Of a stretch of DNA of 46,413 nt, positions 32,802-42,396 are shown in pieces; position 1 is the first letter of the stretch; each line of letters begins with the position of its first letter. A program made the position numbers and the translations under genes. Under the pieces are notes generated by a model. The model saw only the letters and a program-made list of their open reading frames with translations, had not been told where the DNA came from and ran no database searches. The stretch covers positions 1 through 46,413 of the forward strand of contig MU616747.1 in NCBI GenBank assembly GCA_025201705.1, read 5' to 3'. This DNA comes from Dissophora ornata. Taxonomy: Eukaryota > Mortierellomycota > Mortierellomycetes > Mortierellales > Mortierellaceae.

Positions 32802-33236
32802 ATGGATCGTTTTAACCAGGGTATCTCCCAGGCCGAACAGACCACCCAGAACATTGCCCAGGAAACTAGCCGCGCCTCAGAAATGGCTCGCTCCGCTGCC
32901 GCCAAGCTCGGTGGCCAGCAGAACCTTGGCCAGCAAGGCCTTGGCCAGCAGAACCTGAGCGGTGGCATGAGCCAGCCCCTGAGCGGTAGCATGAACCAGC
33001 CCCTGAGCGGTAGCATGAACCAACCCCTGAGCGGTGGCTTGAACCAACCCCTGAGCGGTGGCATGAACCAACCCCTGAGCGGTGGCATGAACCAGCCCCT
33101 GAGCGGTGGCATGAACCAGCAGAGCCAGGACCCTAGCCAGCTGAACCAAGGCCAGCCTCGGGGTCAGCAGTGGATGGGTCAGAATCAGGGCCAGCGTTGC
33201 ATGAATTGCAACTCTGAGCAGTGCCCTGGCTGCTAA
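32802..33236 (+). CDS. Octapeptide-repeat protein with CxxCx4CxxC tail, unknown function
   Basis: An intronless frame of 144 residues. Residues 1-37 look like an amphipathic helix (Gln/Ala/Glu-rich, SEMARSAAAKL), reminiscent of LEA-like or t-SNARE-like helices but too short to assign. Residues 52-105 are about seven copies of an eight-residue unit, typically NQPLSGGM. A Gln/Gly-rich linker follows. The end carries four cysteines at 133, 136, 141 and 144 (CMNCNSEQCPGC), spaced like a small metal-binding knuckle. No signal peptide or membrane segment is visible, so it is probably intracellular. A strong TATA box and CT-rich leader support expression. I do not recognise the family. Confidence 0.75.
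   Translation: MDRFNQGISQAEQTTQNIAQETSRASEMARSAAAKLGGQQNLGQQGLGQQNLSGGMSQPLSGSMNQPLSGSMNQPLSGGLNQPLSGGMNQPLSGGMNQPLSGGMNQQSQDPSQLNQGQPRGQQWMGQNQGQRCMNCNSEQCPGC
32955..33120 (+). repeat. 24-bp tandem repeat in coding sequence, about seven copies
   Basis: The unit, roughly CTGAGCGGTGGCATGAACCAGCCC, encodes one octapeptide. Copies differ by a few bases (GGTAGC for GGTGGC, CAACCC for CAGCCC, one TTG for ATG). Since 24 is a multiple of three, copy-number change keeps the frame. The high similarity leaves frames open on the other strand too. Confidence 0.9.
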
Positions 33237-33283
33237 ACAAGCGCAAGCAAATCTCGCAACAGGAAAGGGAATTGACAGGAAAA

Positions 33284-33316
<33 letters not shown>

Positions 33317-33459
33317 TTCTAGCGCAGGCGTCTCCTGTAGTTCCCACTTGTAAATACAATCTCGTTCGCGTTTTAAAAAGCGTTTAATTATCATTTAGAT
33401 GATCATTCGTTATGTGTCTACAACAACCAATGTTTTCTATTCTCCAGCGCACACATAAT
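33237..33459. other. Convergent 3' spacer between the repeat gene and the monooxygenase
   Basis: This gap of 223 bases has an AAAAAG-rich stretch at about 33280-33316 on the plus strand and AT-rich sequence near 33375-33400. It serves as the two 3' UTRs; no coding signal is seen. Confidence 0.6.
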
Positions 33460-35230
33460 TTATTCCTCGACGGCATCCCTCTTGGCCGTATCCTTCAACT
33501 TGTCACTGTTCTTCTGGAGCACAGTGGTGTCTTGCAAGTACTTTGAACCAACATACTCCTTCTTACCCGCATATCCCCAAGTCGCCTCCCTAGCACCCTC
33601 CCATGCATGAGGACCCACCAACCTATAATGGATTGGGATCGGTGCCCCAAAGATCGTCTCCATCTTCAGTCTCCATCCTTCCATCACGCCGTATTTCGCC
33701 ACCAACTTGCTCAATGTCGGGAAGCACCCGATCTTCGTCGCCAGTTGGTCGCAGTAAGGGGCATAATCAACTTGGACCGTATGCCTTGGCGCGTCGTCGT
33801 ATCGGTTACGGATATAATCTTGCAGCTCCTTGATTTCTTTATCCATCTGCTTCTCTGAAGGCAAGGGATCCATTTTACCAACGAGCGTGCGGACAAGGAA
33901 TCGACACTGGAGTTCTCCCATCGGCATAATCGCGCCCAGGGGTTGCAAGAGTCCAATAAACGCCAAGTTGGGGTGGCGAGGTGGGACCATGTAGTTCCAG
34001 ACATGGACTTGATTCGTCTCCTCGGCCCCTGGCTTCCCATCCGTGACTACATCTGGATGCAGGGCCGGGAAGCTGATATGGTATCCTGTGCAATAAAAGA
34101 CGGCGTCCACATCCTCGACCACGATGCCGTCCTCAAACTCAACTCGCTTGCCAGGGCCCACCTTCTTGATGAGCTTCATAGGTTTGATCGTACCGGTCGT
34201 CACACGCTCCGGAAAGATTGAGTTTATAGTCGGATGAGACTCATAGGGCCATCGTCCGGGCTTCAAGTTCTTGTCGACAGTCGGCGTCGAGATCCGGAAC
34301 AAGAATGCAGTAATGAGCTGCATCAGGAACATCGGCATTATGTGTGTGAATCTCGATCGAAGCTGATCCAAAGGTTTCCCAAGCAGCCATCTTGGAACAA
34401 TATAGCCTGCCCGACGACAGGACATATAGACCTCCGTTTGGTTCATGGACATCTCCACCGCTAAATCCACACTACTGTTGCCCAATCCAACCACGACCAC
34501 CTTCTTGTTCTTGAAGGCTTCAACATCACGGTAAAAGTGGGAATGCATTTGTATGCCCGTGTAAGGATCAGGATCCTGAGGTTTCATGCCGGGGAAGGAA
34601 GGATAGCGGGCCTTCCAGTGATGACCCGAACACATCATCACATAATCGAAGATCTCCTCCTTGATCTCCGGTGCTGGGTCATCTTTCGCAGCCGTCGCAG
34701 GGGCCACGCGCTGGTATCGAACCAACCAACGCTTCTGCTCATCGTGTAACTCCTTGACTTCCAGGACCTTTGTCTCAAACTGGATATGGGGTATGAGTTT
34801 GAAGTGCGCCGCATACATGTCAAAGTACTGGGCAATCTTCGGGTTGGGAAGATAGGTAGCCCAGTCGCCTGGGATCGCATAGTCCGAAAAGGACATCATC
34901 TCCTTGGAGGTGTTGATAATGGTAGACTTGTAGACGGACGAATGAGGGTTAGGGTTTTCCTTTGAGATCTCGACATAGCGCCAGAGACCACCGAGATGTT
35001 TCTCTTGCTCGAATCCCACAACGTCGAGGAGCTCCTTTTCGTCGAGACATTCTTTCAAGGCAGCAAGTCCGGAGGCGCCTATGTGAAAAAAGCGTCGGAG
35101 CAAACAGTATAGTGTGTTAGATCATACAGGTGTGAATGGCTAAGCAGTATCCGTGTGTCACAAAGCAAACATATGTGTTACCTGCGCCAATGACCGCGAC
35201 CTTCTTTTTCGGATGCTGTATGTTGGCCAT
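33460..35230 (-). CDS. Flavin-containing monooxygenase
   Basis: Two exons on the minus strand give 555 residues: 35230-35182 and 35078-33460. The join rebuilds the FAD-binding Rossmann motif 'VAVIGAGASGLAAL' at residues 11-24, which the second exon alone lacks. A second glycine-rich motif for NADPH, 'VVVGLGNSSVDLAVE', lies near 210, and the 'YCTGY' motif (ATGY-type) near 348. These three marks in this order identify the FMO family, enzymes that use NADPH and oxygen to oxygenate soft nucleophiles such as N or S atoms. The substrate cannot be told. No signal peptide or clear C-terminal membrane anchor is seen. Length is near the family norm (~530). A TATA box lies 84 bases upstream and twin CACGTG sites about 640 bases upstream. 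Confidence 0.93.
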
Positions 35231-35313
35231 TGTCGAATGTCAGTCCTTGTGAATGAGGTTGTTTAGCAGATGGTGTTGTAAGATGAGGAGGACCTTTTGC
35301 TTTCGGTTGCGCT

Positions 35314-35321
35314 TATTTATA
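35314..35321 (-). promoter_or_regulatory. TATA box of the monooxygenase gene
   Basis: On the minus strand this reads TATAAATA, 84 bases before the ATG at 35230. Confidence 0.6.
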
Positions 35322-35864
35322 CTGATTTCGAGTTCTAGGTCAACCTTACTTTGCATGCGTGCGCACCTAATGCAATTATTGTTTTTTTTGTCGGTTAGAT
35401 ACAATGTACCACACATCAGCATCATACAGGCGGAGCGCCAGGTCAGCCCTCGATCATCTGGACCCTGAACGCCACGTACGTCTTTCATGACGCAACGCCC
35501 CCCCTTCACATGTGGGACAGGACGGCAGACGCGCCTGGCCCTGGTGTGGAGCCATAGTCCGGCTCCATATACGTCGCACGGTCGGCATCAATGCGAGCCG
35601 AGAGTGCTCTTTAATTTTCTTACGTTGACGCCTTGACGGTACATGCATGTACTGTACACCTTAAAACGTCGTGTCACCATTCCCCACACTGCCCTTTCAA
35701 AAGAAATAAAGAAATCATGTGCAGCTACTGTACAGTGGTCGACATTGATGAAAAGGGGGGGAAAAGTCTGCAGGAGGGAAATTTTTTGGGTCCAAGTCAA
35801 TTGTCAAGCGAGAAAAAGAGAATATGTTTAAAATCGTCCGATCGGTGCCTGGCATACGCCGCTA

Positions 35865-35881
35865 CACGTGACCACCACGTG
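35865..35881. promoter_or_regulatory. Twin CACGTG E-boxes
   Basis: Two perfect CACGTG palindromes at 35865-35870 and 35876-35881, 11 bases apart centre to centre (one helical turn). They are typical targets of bHLH factors such as Cbf1 or Pho4-type regulators. The nearest promoter they could serve is that of the monooxygenase. Confidence 0.45.
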
Positions 35882-36117
35882 TCTTTTTTACGAATCGATT
35901 CGAAATGGGTTGCAGTTTGCAGTATGCTGGGGAACTTTTTTCATTTTTTTCATTTTTTCTTTTGCTGAACTTCCGAAAAAAAAAAAACTAAAAAAAAATA
36001 ATAGTATAATGTTCGCAGGATTTTGGATGCGAATGTTTGTTCAGTTGCCAATATGGCTGCCATATCAAATACTGATGGTGACGGTTTGTTGCGTTTCGTG
36101 CCCCCACCCCCTTCCGT

Positions 36118-36353
36118 TTATTCCTCGTCAGACGACTTGTCAGGTCCGAACTTCGAGTAGTCAACTCTGGCGCCACGCGTCCTTCTGCTTCCTGAGATGA
36201 TATTGCTCATGTCGATCGCGTTCTCCTCTATGAAATATAAGACAAGGAAAAAAAAATATGTTTGGTATACGTTAGGTAGTTGTACCATATGCTCTGTGTG
36301 TTTGTGTGTGTGCGCTGCATGACATATACAGTAAGCACAGTCTCTGTCAATCT

Positions 36354-36405
<52 letters not shown>

Positions 36406-37316
36406 CAATTGAGAGCCTTCACACATCTTGTTCATTTTTCCCCGTTTGCATATTTGTTGTGAGAGCTTACCGCCAGACCGCTCGGACTCGCTGACTTCTG
36501 ACAAGTTATCGCTCACATCATCATCGTCATCACTGTCCGATCCTTTTCTCTTCTTCTTGGAGGACGAAGAAGGTTTGGAGGATTTGGACTTTTTCTTTGG
36601 TGGTGGTGAGGAGCGGCGCGATGACTTCACAGGCGCACTCTTTCTCTTCTTGGAGGACGAGGAAGAGGAGGATTTCTTTTTGGGTCGGTCTGAATCCTCA
36701 GAGTCAACATCCGAAAAATCTTCTTCGTCCGAGATGTCGCTCTCAACATCATCATCCTCGTCATCATCAATAATGTCGTCATCATCGTCCGAGACTAACA
36801 GTTCAATTAAACCAGAATAAGAGAGAAGAGAAAAAAAAAAGAGACGGTTTTAGCGTGAGAGTAGCATGCGAGGCCGTCCCCGATACGCGCGAAACGCTGG
36901 TACTCAGGATAGGGATACGTTACCATTATTCTTCAGGGAACGGCCCTTGCCAGGGAACTTTGGCTTTGACACCGGCTTTGAAGAAGTGGAGGAAGGCTTG
37001 CTGCTATGAGGCTTTTTGGCGGGTGAAGAAGGCCTGTCAACAGAGTTGCGCGGAACGATAAAAAAAAAAAGGGCGCCAAAAAAAAAAAAAAAAGGTCGAT
37101 GTGAGAAATAATGCAAAAGTGATAATCACGACTGCGGAGGCGCCAAAGAGTTCTCCTTATTGTTCTTCCGTTGACGCGGTCTACAAGATCCAGGCAAAGT
37201 GATGATGATTCCATCAGTTGAAAACACGAAATCCAGACATACTTTGCGCTGACATCGCCGGTGCGTTTGGCAGCCAGAGCCTCGAGTTTTTTTCTTCTCT
37301 CAGATGCGTCAGCCAT
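36118..37316 (-). CDS. Acidic, Ser/Lys-rich nuclear protein (possible Chz-type histone chaperone)
   Basis: Four exons on the minus strand give 205 residues: 37316-37243, 37033-36924, 36794-36471, 36227-36118. The N-terminus is 'MADASERRKKLEALAAKRTG'. Residues ~62-100 are an Asp/Glu run (DDDDDIIDDDEDDDVESD). Blocks of Ser/Lys/Arg then look like nuclear localisation signals (KKRK, PPPKKK, KKKRKG). Near the C-terminus is 'MSNIISGSRRTRGARVDYSKFG'. This short motif resembles the conserved end of fungal Chz-type H2A.Z-H2B chaperones, and the acidic run fits histone binding, but the identity is inference from composition and one motif. All four splice joins keep the frame. Intron 3 contains a long CT microsatellite. 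Confidence 0.65.
36359..36402. repeat. (CT)22 microsatellite in an intron
   Basis: An uninterrupted run of 22 CT units (GA on the coding strand) lies inside intron 3 of the acidic nuclear protein gene, about 70 bases from its donor. Length variation would not affect the protein unless splicing changes. Confidence 0.95.
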
Positions 37317-37871
37317 GATTCCTGTTACAAGAAGTGTCTTGTTTTTCGGTGGGAAATGAAGAGGGTGTTTGGAGAAGGGGGAGGGGATGAGAGAAAAAAA
37401 GAGAGATGATTTCAGGCTGTCCTTCGTGCCCTTGACTTTTTTTTCTTTTTTTTTTTTTTTTTTTTTCCCTGCTCGCACCAGACCACACGGTTGAGCTCAG
37501 AAGCCTGAGAGTGGGTGAGCAGTGGCAATTCGATTCAATTGTTATTGGCTGTCCATACCGCGTTTTGTCCTTATTTTGTGGACTGTCGAATTGTTTACGA
37601 ACTGCATTTGGCAAGCCACAATACCACTGCCTCCTCCTCCAAGTAGCCTTGTCCTACGACCACCTCCCCTCGTCAACAACGTCCGACAAAGGGCGATCGC
37701 TTCCGTTCTCATTCCCACTCCACCTTCCCTCTCTCTCTCCACAACTATTTCCGGGCGGGAGAGCAAGGAGCAGAGATACCCCTCTCATTGTAGCCTATAC
37801 CCCTCCTTTCACGACCTTGCATGACAAAGTGGAATCTGTAGCAGATCACCTTCCTCTCCGCCCCTGCAAAT
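37317..37871. promoter_or_regulatory. Divergent promoter of the acidic protein (-) and the PPR protein (+)
   Basis: This 555-base region between two divergent starts contains a T-rich stretch at 37437-37466 and CT-rich leader sequence toward 37871. No TATA box was evident. Open frames here are low-complexity. Confidence 0.55.
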
Positions 37872-40451
37872 ATGTCCCTATATATCTGCCGTCGGTGTGC
37901 ACTCCAGAGAGGTAGCAGCTCTTTCAGGCCCAGGATCACACCGACAACGTCCCCGTCGGCGGCAGCAGCAGCACCGCCAGCAGTATTACTGCCACGATCA
38001 CGCCCCTCGCCAGTGATCGTTCTCCCAAAATCTCGGTTCCTGAGTACTTCCAGGTCAATATCTTCCGCCTCAACAGCATTAGAGTCAGCAACAACAACAA
38101 CACCTCACTCCAAGCTCCCAAAGACCCTACCGCCAACATCAGTATCTACAGCGGCAGCTATGACAGGCAAGGGGAAATCCAGGAAGCACATCCACGGAAT
38201 ACGACGACGGATAGGTGAATTGGTCAAGGATCTGGAGGTCGACGCCCTCTACGTCGAGTTCTGGAAGATCTGTTGTACAGAGACATTAGAGGATCAACGG
38301 TTGATCTGGAGCCAGGGTCAGCGTCAAGTCGACATTGACAGTGATGTCAGGCCGCAGGAGAACTTGTACAGGACATTTAATACCATGGCGAAGCCGAAAC
38401 AGTCGGTCTACCCGCGTCCTCCTCTCGGTCGCGATCATGACATGGAGCAGGAAGATTCCTTGCAGAGGATACCACAATCTAGACTAAATGTTCGATACGG
38501 GGAAGTGTCAACATCAACCACATCGACGCCATCGGCAGAGGCATCCTCCAGGATCTTTGCACTACACTTTCTCGATCAATCTCATGCCCAGCGTCTATTA
38601 CAGATCCATCAATACTTTGAACAAGTCCTCAACCTCAAAATCGATTATTATTCCCGGATCGCACTCATTGTCGCGTTCTCCACGCAGGGCGATATGGTCA
38701 CTGTCCAAAAGATCTTTCGACAATGGCAACAACTCGCAAACAGATCACAAAGCTCAACACAACAAAGACAGCAGCAGTATGGTCCAGGAACAGGAGGGAA
38801 GGAGATGTACTCTGCTGTGATCCGTGGACTCGTCGGTCGAAATTTCGAAGATCCTGCTCGTCGACGGCACTTCCTCCCCCCGCAGGACCCGACCGCCTCA
38901 GAGTTCCGGAATCATGGCGCAACTCAGATATATGCAGCCTTGGAACTTTTCTATGAACTTTTACGCAAAGGCGGGACACCTACCTTCGAGACCTATCATT
39001 CACTGGTGGTCGGGATGTCGACATTCAAGAACGACATGGAGGCAGCCGAGTTGCTGTTGGATCATATGCTCATCAAGAAGAAGAAACCCTATGTCCAAGT
39101 TCTGCATGTGATGTGTCGAGAGTATACAAGGAGAAGAGAATTTCCAGCGGCAGAAAGGATCTTTGGGATGTTGAAGGAATACGGGATCCGTCCTAAGGCA
39201 ATGACATGCAACTTGATGATCAAGGCGGTCTTCCAGATGTCGAACATTGAAGCGTTGCAGTACCTTGAGCAACGCACTCTTTCTAACAACCAAGGACTTC
39301 CAGAGGACTTGAATGCGAGAGCCCGTCAACTAAAGCGCGAAAAGATCTATGAGTTGCGTCAGTACATGCGCGAGACGGGGACTGCGCCAGACGAGTCCAC
39401 CTTCAGTATCTTATTCTATGGGTTCGGACATTTGGAAGATGGGTATCCGGATTTGATGAAGACCATGGTGGAGATGAGCCAGGAGCAGCCCCGTATAGAA
39501 CCCAACCTACCGATCTTGACATCGTTGTTCTTTGCGAATCTAAATCATGGCAAGGTCAAGACTGCAGAGTCCATCTTGAATCAGACGCTAAGTTCTACTC
39601 ACTCGGAACGTGATGCAGCTGCGATTGTTGGTATTAAACGGAAAGGGCAAACTGCCAGTCCTTTCGGGGAGCAACGGAGGCTACAAGATGGCGAGGTTGG
39701 AGAGGATGCGAATGAGGATGAGGTAGGAAGGGAGGGAGAGAAAGCGGAGCCTCTGTCTGATACGAATGAGGGCATCGTAAGGAATCGTAAACTTGGAAAG
39801 AAAGTGGTGAAGATCTACAACAAACTAGTAATGGTTCCTGGGAAAGGTTCCTTCCACGCATTGATGCTGGCCTATGTCGAGCAAGGGGACATCACAGGCA
39901 TGGAGCGAGTCCTCGACAAGATGATCCAAATCCGCCAACAGCAGCAACAACAACAACAGCAGTTTCAAGCCCAAGGTGGCCAAAACTTGCAAACACGATC
40001 CGGTCGGTTAAAGACTTTTAAATACCGTCCGACGATACCCTTGGTCGATTTGGAAGCGGACGAGTATACAGCCAACATCATGCTCCTGGGCTACCTGAAG
40101 CAGCGCGACCTTGACAAGGTTGACCTGATCCGGAAACAAATCCTATCCCGACCCGATTGGAAATCGAGCTCCTTGTTCTGGGACCGCGAGGAAAGTCGGC
40201 AGCAGTTGACAAATTTTGTGAGGGAACAGAGCTCCAAGGCTATTGTGGAGCGGTCACTGCTGGATAGTGATGGCGATCTGCCGTTATTGTCGAGGGATAT
40301 GTCGCTGGGTGACAATGTAGAAGGGGAGTTGGATGATGATATCGAGATTGACGTGGCTACACTATCAGCTAAACTGCGGGACTTAATGAAGTCGTCGTCT
40401 TCCACTTCTTCGTCGTCGTCACCATCTCTTTCACAAGACAGCAAACAATAA
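37872..40451 (+). CDS. Mitochondrial pentatricopeptide-repeat (PPR) protein
   Basis: An intronless frame of 859 residues. The first 70 residues are rich in Arg, Ser, Ala and Pro and poor in acids (CRRCALQRGSSSFRPR..., PKSRFLSTSRS), a clear mitochondrial targeting sequence. Helical PPR-type repeats are visible at about 365-475: 'TFETYHSLVVGMSTFKNDMEAAELLLDHML', then 'YVQVLHVMCREYTRRREFPAAERIFGMLKEYGIRPKAMTCNLMIKA'. More follow at about 495-560 and 655-770. A poly-Gln run lies near 692-700. PPR proteins bind organellar RNA and act in its stability, processing or translation. The target RNA cannot be told, and I recognise no specific yeast counterpart. The end is Ser-rich. The gene converges with the Sel1-MYND gene. 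Confidence 0.85.
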   Translation: MSLYICRRCALQRGSSSFRPRITPTTSPSAAAAAPPAVLLPRSRPSPVIVLPKSRFLSTSRSISSASTALESATTTTPHSKLPKTLPPTSVSTAAAMTGKGKSRKHIHGIRRRIGELVKDLEVDALYVEFWKICCTETLEDQRLIWSQGQRQVDIDSDVRPQENLYRTFNTMAKPKQSVYPRPPLGRDHDMEQEDSLQRIPQSRLNVRYGEVSTSTTSTPSAEASSRIFALHFLDQSHAQRLLQIHQYFEQVLNLKIDYYSRIALIVAFSTQGDMVTVQKIFRQWQQLANRSQSSTQQRQQQYGPGTGGKEMYSAVIRGLVGRNFEDPARRRHFLPPQDPTASEFRNHGATQIYAALELFYELLRKGGTPTFETYHSLVVGMSTFKNDMEAAELLLDHMLIKKKKPYVQVLHVMCREYTRRREFPAAERIFGMLKEYGIRPKAMTCNLMIKAVFQMSNIEALQYLEQRTLSNNQGLPEDLNARARQLKREKIYELRQYMRETGTAPDESTFSILFYGFGHLEDGYPDLMKTMVEMSQEQPRIEPNLPILTSLFFANLNHGKVKTAESILNQTLSSTHSERDAAAIVGIKRKGQTASPFGEQRRLQDGEVGEDANEDEVGREGEKAEPLSDTNEGIVRNRKLGKKVVKIYNKLVMVPGKGSFHALMLAYVEQGDITGMERVLDKMIQIRQQQQQQQQQFQAQGGQNLQTRSGRLKTFKYRPTIPLVDLEADEYTANIMLLGYLKQRDLDKVDLIRKQILSRPDWKSSSLFWDREESRQQLTNFVREQSSKAIVERSLLDSDGDLPLLSRDMSLGDNVEGELDDDIEIDVATLSAKLRDLMKSSSSTSSSSSPSLSQDSKQ

Positions 40452-40457
40452 AAAAAC

Positions 40458-40463
40458 AATAAA
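40458..40463 (+). terminator. AATAAA polyadenylation hexamer of the PPR gene
   Basis: A canonical hexamer begins 7 bases after the stop codon, in an A-rich stretch. It is rather close to the stop, so the true site may use another element in the 215-base convergent spacer. Confidence 0.35.
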
Positions 40464-40666
40464 ACATTGTACAACAGCTTCAAGTCAAGTGACAACTCTT
40501 GGTGCCAAGTTTAATGTATTTGGGGGGTTTGAGATGTTATGCGCTATACACTTCAACATGGATGTTTTGTCGAACTTGATGTCGGCGCTAATTTACATGA
40601 ACATGTGAACTTGGCTCGCCCGTAGCTCCGACACTGTTTACATTTTCTGGGGAGGAGTCCTCTTTT

Positions 40667-42241
40667 TTACTTGTTGCAGTTCTTCTTGTGCCTGGATTTC
40701 CAGTCATTGACCTGACACAAGCGCGAGCAGTAATACACCTTCTTGCACCCACCACATCTCTGGAACTGGTTGCTCGTCGTCTCCTGGTTCTCACACCCAG
40801 CACCCGCGCACGTCCTCAGTTCTGTTGCACCGTCTGTCTTCCCCTTCGAGGAACTACCCTTAGTCGCCTCTGCCTTCATCAACTCGTTCGCAATGATTTT
40901 GACTCTGATCTGCAGGATCTTGGTCAACACATCGTACGAATGCTGCGAACCGTTCGACACAATCAATGCCAACTCCAGCAGATTTTGTGCACTCTCAATG
41001 TTGTACAGTCCGTATTGGTCGCTTCCGTAGATCATTCCTAGAAGCTCTAGCGACTCGGCCTCCAACATTTGGTTGGCCTTGTTGAAATATGAAATAGCCG
41101 CCTGGAGGTATTCCTGAGGGTCAGACGAGTAATTCTCATCGTCCTCGGGGATCTTTTCACGGAACGATTTGTCCAGTGCCAGCTTGAAGAAGATGCGACC
41201 GAGCTGCACACCCGAAGGGCCATAACCGAACTGGAGACCGCGGTTGAAGAACTCAATAGCCAGCGGAAGGTCGTCTTCGAGACCGCGGTTCTTTGACTGG
41301 TTGCCTTCCTGGTAAATCACACCGAGGTTGTGTGCCGAATCCGGGTAGCCTATAAGTGATACCGCAATATTCAAGAATACCTAAACGTTAGCAAACTAGT
41401 TCTTTCAGCAAAGCGAAAAATAGCCAAGCATTCTACTTGATGACTTGCCTTGCTCAGCGGCCTTTTCGTACCAAGGGATGGCGCTCTTCCAGTCGTCTCT
41501 CTGATCGTAGTGCCATCCAGCTTTATGCATCGCCATAGGATTGCCCATCTCTGCGGCCTTCAAGAAGTACTCCAACGCCATCTTCTCAGGATCCTCGCCC
41601 TCAATGCAATTTTCACCCTTGCAGTCTTTGGCCTCTTGTGTGTAAAAGATTCCAAGCTGAACCGCCGCCATCGAGAATTGGTGCTCTTCAAACGCATGTT
41701 CGTAGAACTTCTTCGCATCCCTGAACCCAGGTGCCGACAATGCGGATTGCTTCTTGACAGGGACCTCTGACGATTCGCTGCCAGCATCACGAACACCCCC
41801 AAAGAGGAAGCCGTTCGTCAAGACCTCCTGGATCGTCAATTCCTCCATGGGAACATCCAGGGGCTTCATGTTCAAGTACTCGCGCGCCTTTTTGGCGTCC
41901 ATGTCCGACTGGAGCAAAGCTTCTGCGACAGCCTTTTGGATCTCTCGGATGTTGAGAACCTCCTCCTGGTAAACCTCGGGCGCACGCTCGAGTTTGGCGA
42001 GGATCGAGCTGCGTTCCTGGCGATCCTCTGTGAATTTGCGGTGCATCTCTGGGTACAGCATAGGGACCTGAGGCGCCAGTTCCGGGTCAATGACCTTGTA
42101 CAGCGCCAAGAGGTTTTGGCTCTGTTCGCGCGTCAGGCCCAGGAAGGGCTTGACGCCCTGGGAATCCGTGGGCGCCGTCTGCGGGCGATTAGGGTCGTTG
42201 TTGAATTCCTCGGCAACTTTCAAAGGATCAGTGAAAGACAT
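40667..42241 (-). CDS. Sel1-repeat and MYND zinc-finger protein
   Basis: Two exons on the minus strand give 491 residues: 42241-41449 and 41349-40667. The middle (about 190-390) has Sel1-like helical repeats such as 'ALEYFLKAAEMGNPMAMHKAGWHYDQ' and 'AIPWYEKAAEQGYPDSAHNLGVIYQEG'; the latter is rebuilt exactly across the intron. The C-terminus (445-489) is a MYND finger: CAGAGC...CGGCKKVYYCSRLCQ...H...C, with all eight Cys/His ligands present. Sel1 repeats make protein-binding superhelices, and MYND fingers bind proline-rich peptides, so an adaptor role is likely. The sole intron starts with GC rather than GT. The gene lies 155 bases downstream of the Zn2Cys6 gene on the same strand, so its promoter sits in that gene's terminator. 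Confidence 0.88.
41350..41448 (-). other. GC-AG intron in the Sel1-MYND gene
   Basis: The donor reads AG|GCAAGT on the minus strand, the usual context of U2-type GC-AG introns, and the acceptor is TATAG|GC. Only this pair restores the Sel1 motif 'AAEQGYPDSAHNLG' in frame. Confidence 0.75.
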
Positions 42242-42354
42242 TGCGTTTGATTTGAGAGTGAAGTGAGTCAAGAATGATTCCAAGTCTGTTTTTTTTATTT
42301 GTTTTCTGGAGCTCCACAAATATCAGAAAATTGTGACTGTGTTGAAGTAGTACA

Positions 42355-42360
42355 TTTATT
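42355..42360 (-). terminator. AATAAA polyadenylation hexamer of the Zn2Cys6 gene
   Basis: On the minus strand AATAAA begins 37 bases after the stop at 42397, in the short gap before the Sel1-MYND start. Confidence 0.5.
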
Positions 42361-42396
42361 GATTTGTTTGAAAGTAAATTATGTTATACACACGGA

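Larger units (their letters stand above)
35231..36117. other. Monooxygenase promoter region and 3' flank of the next gene
   Basis: No gene was recognised in these 887 bases. The FMO TATA box is at 35314-35321 and two CACGTG sites lie at 35865-35881. AT-rich, T-run sequence at about 35937-36000 probably belongs to the 3' side of the acidic protein gene that ends at 36118. Confidence 0.55.

Noticed and set aside
32877..33359. Open frames of 107 and 160 residues antisense to the octapeptide-repeat gene
   Set aside because: They are open only because the 24-bp repeat keeps every frame open. Composition is repetitive, and the sense strand has the TATA box, the leader and the cysteine tail.
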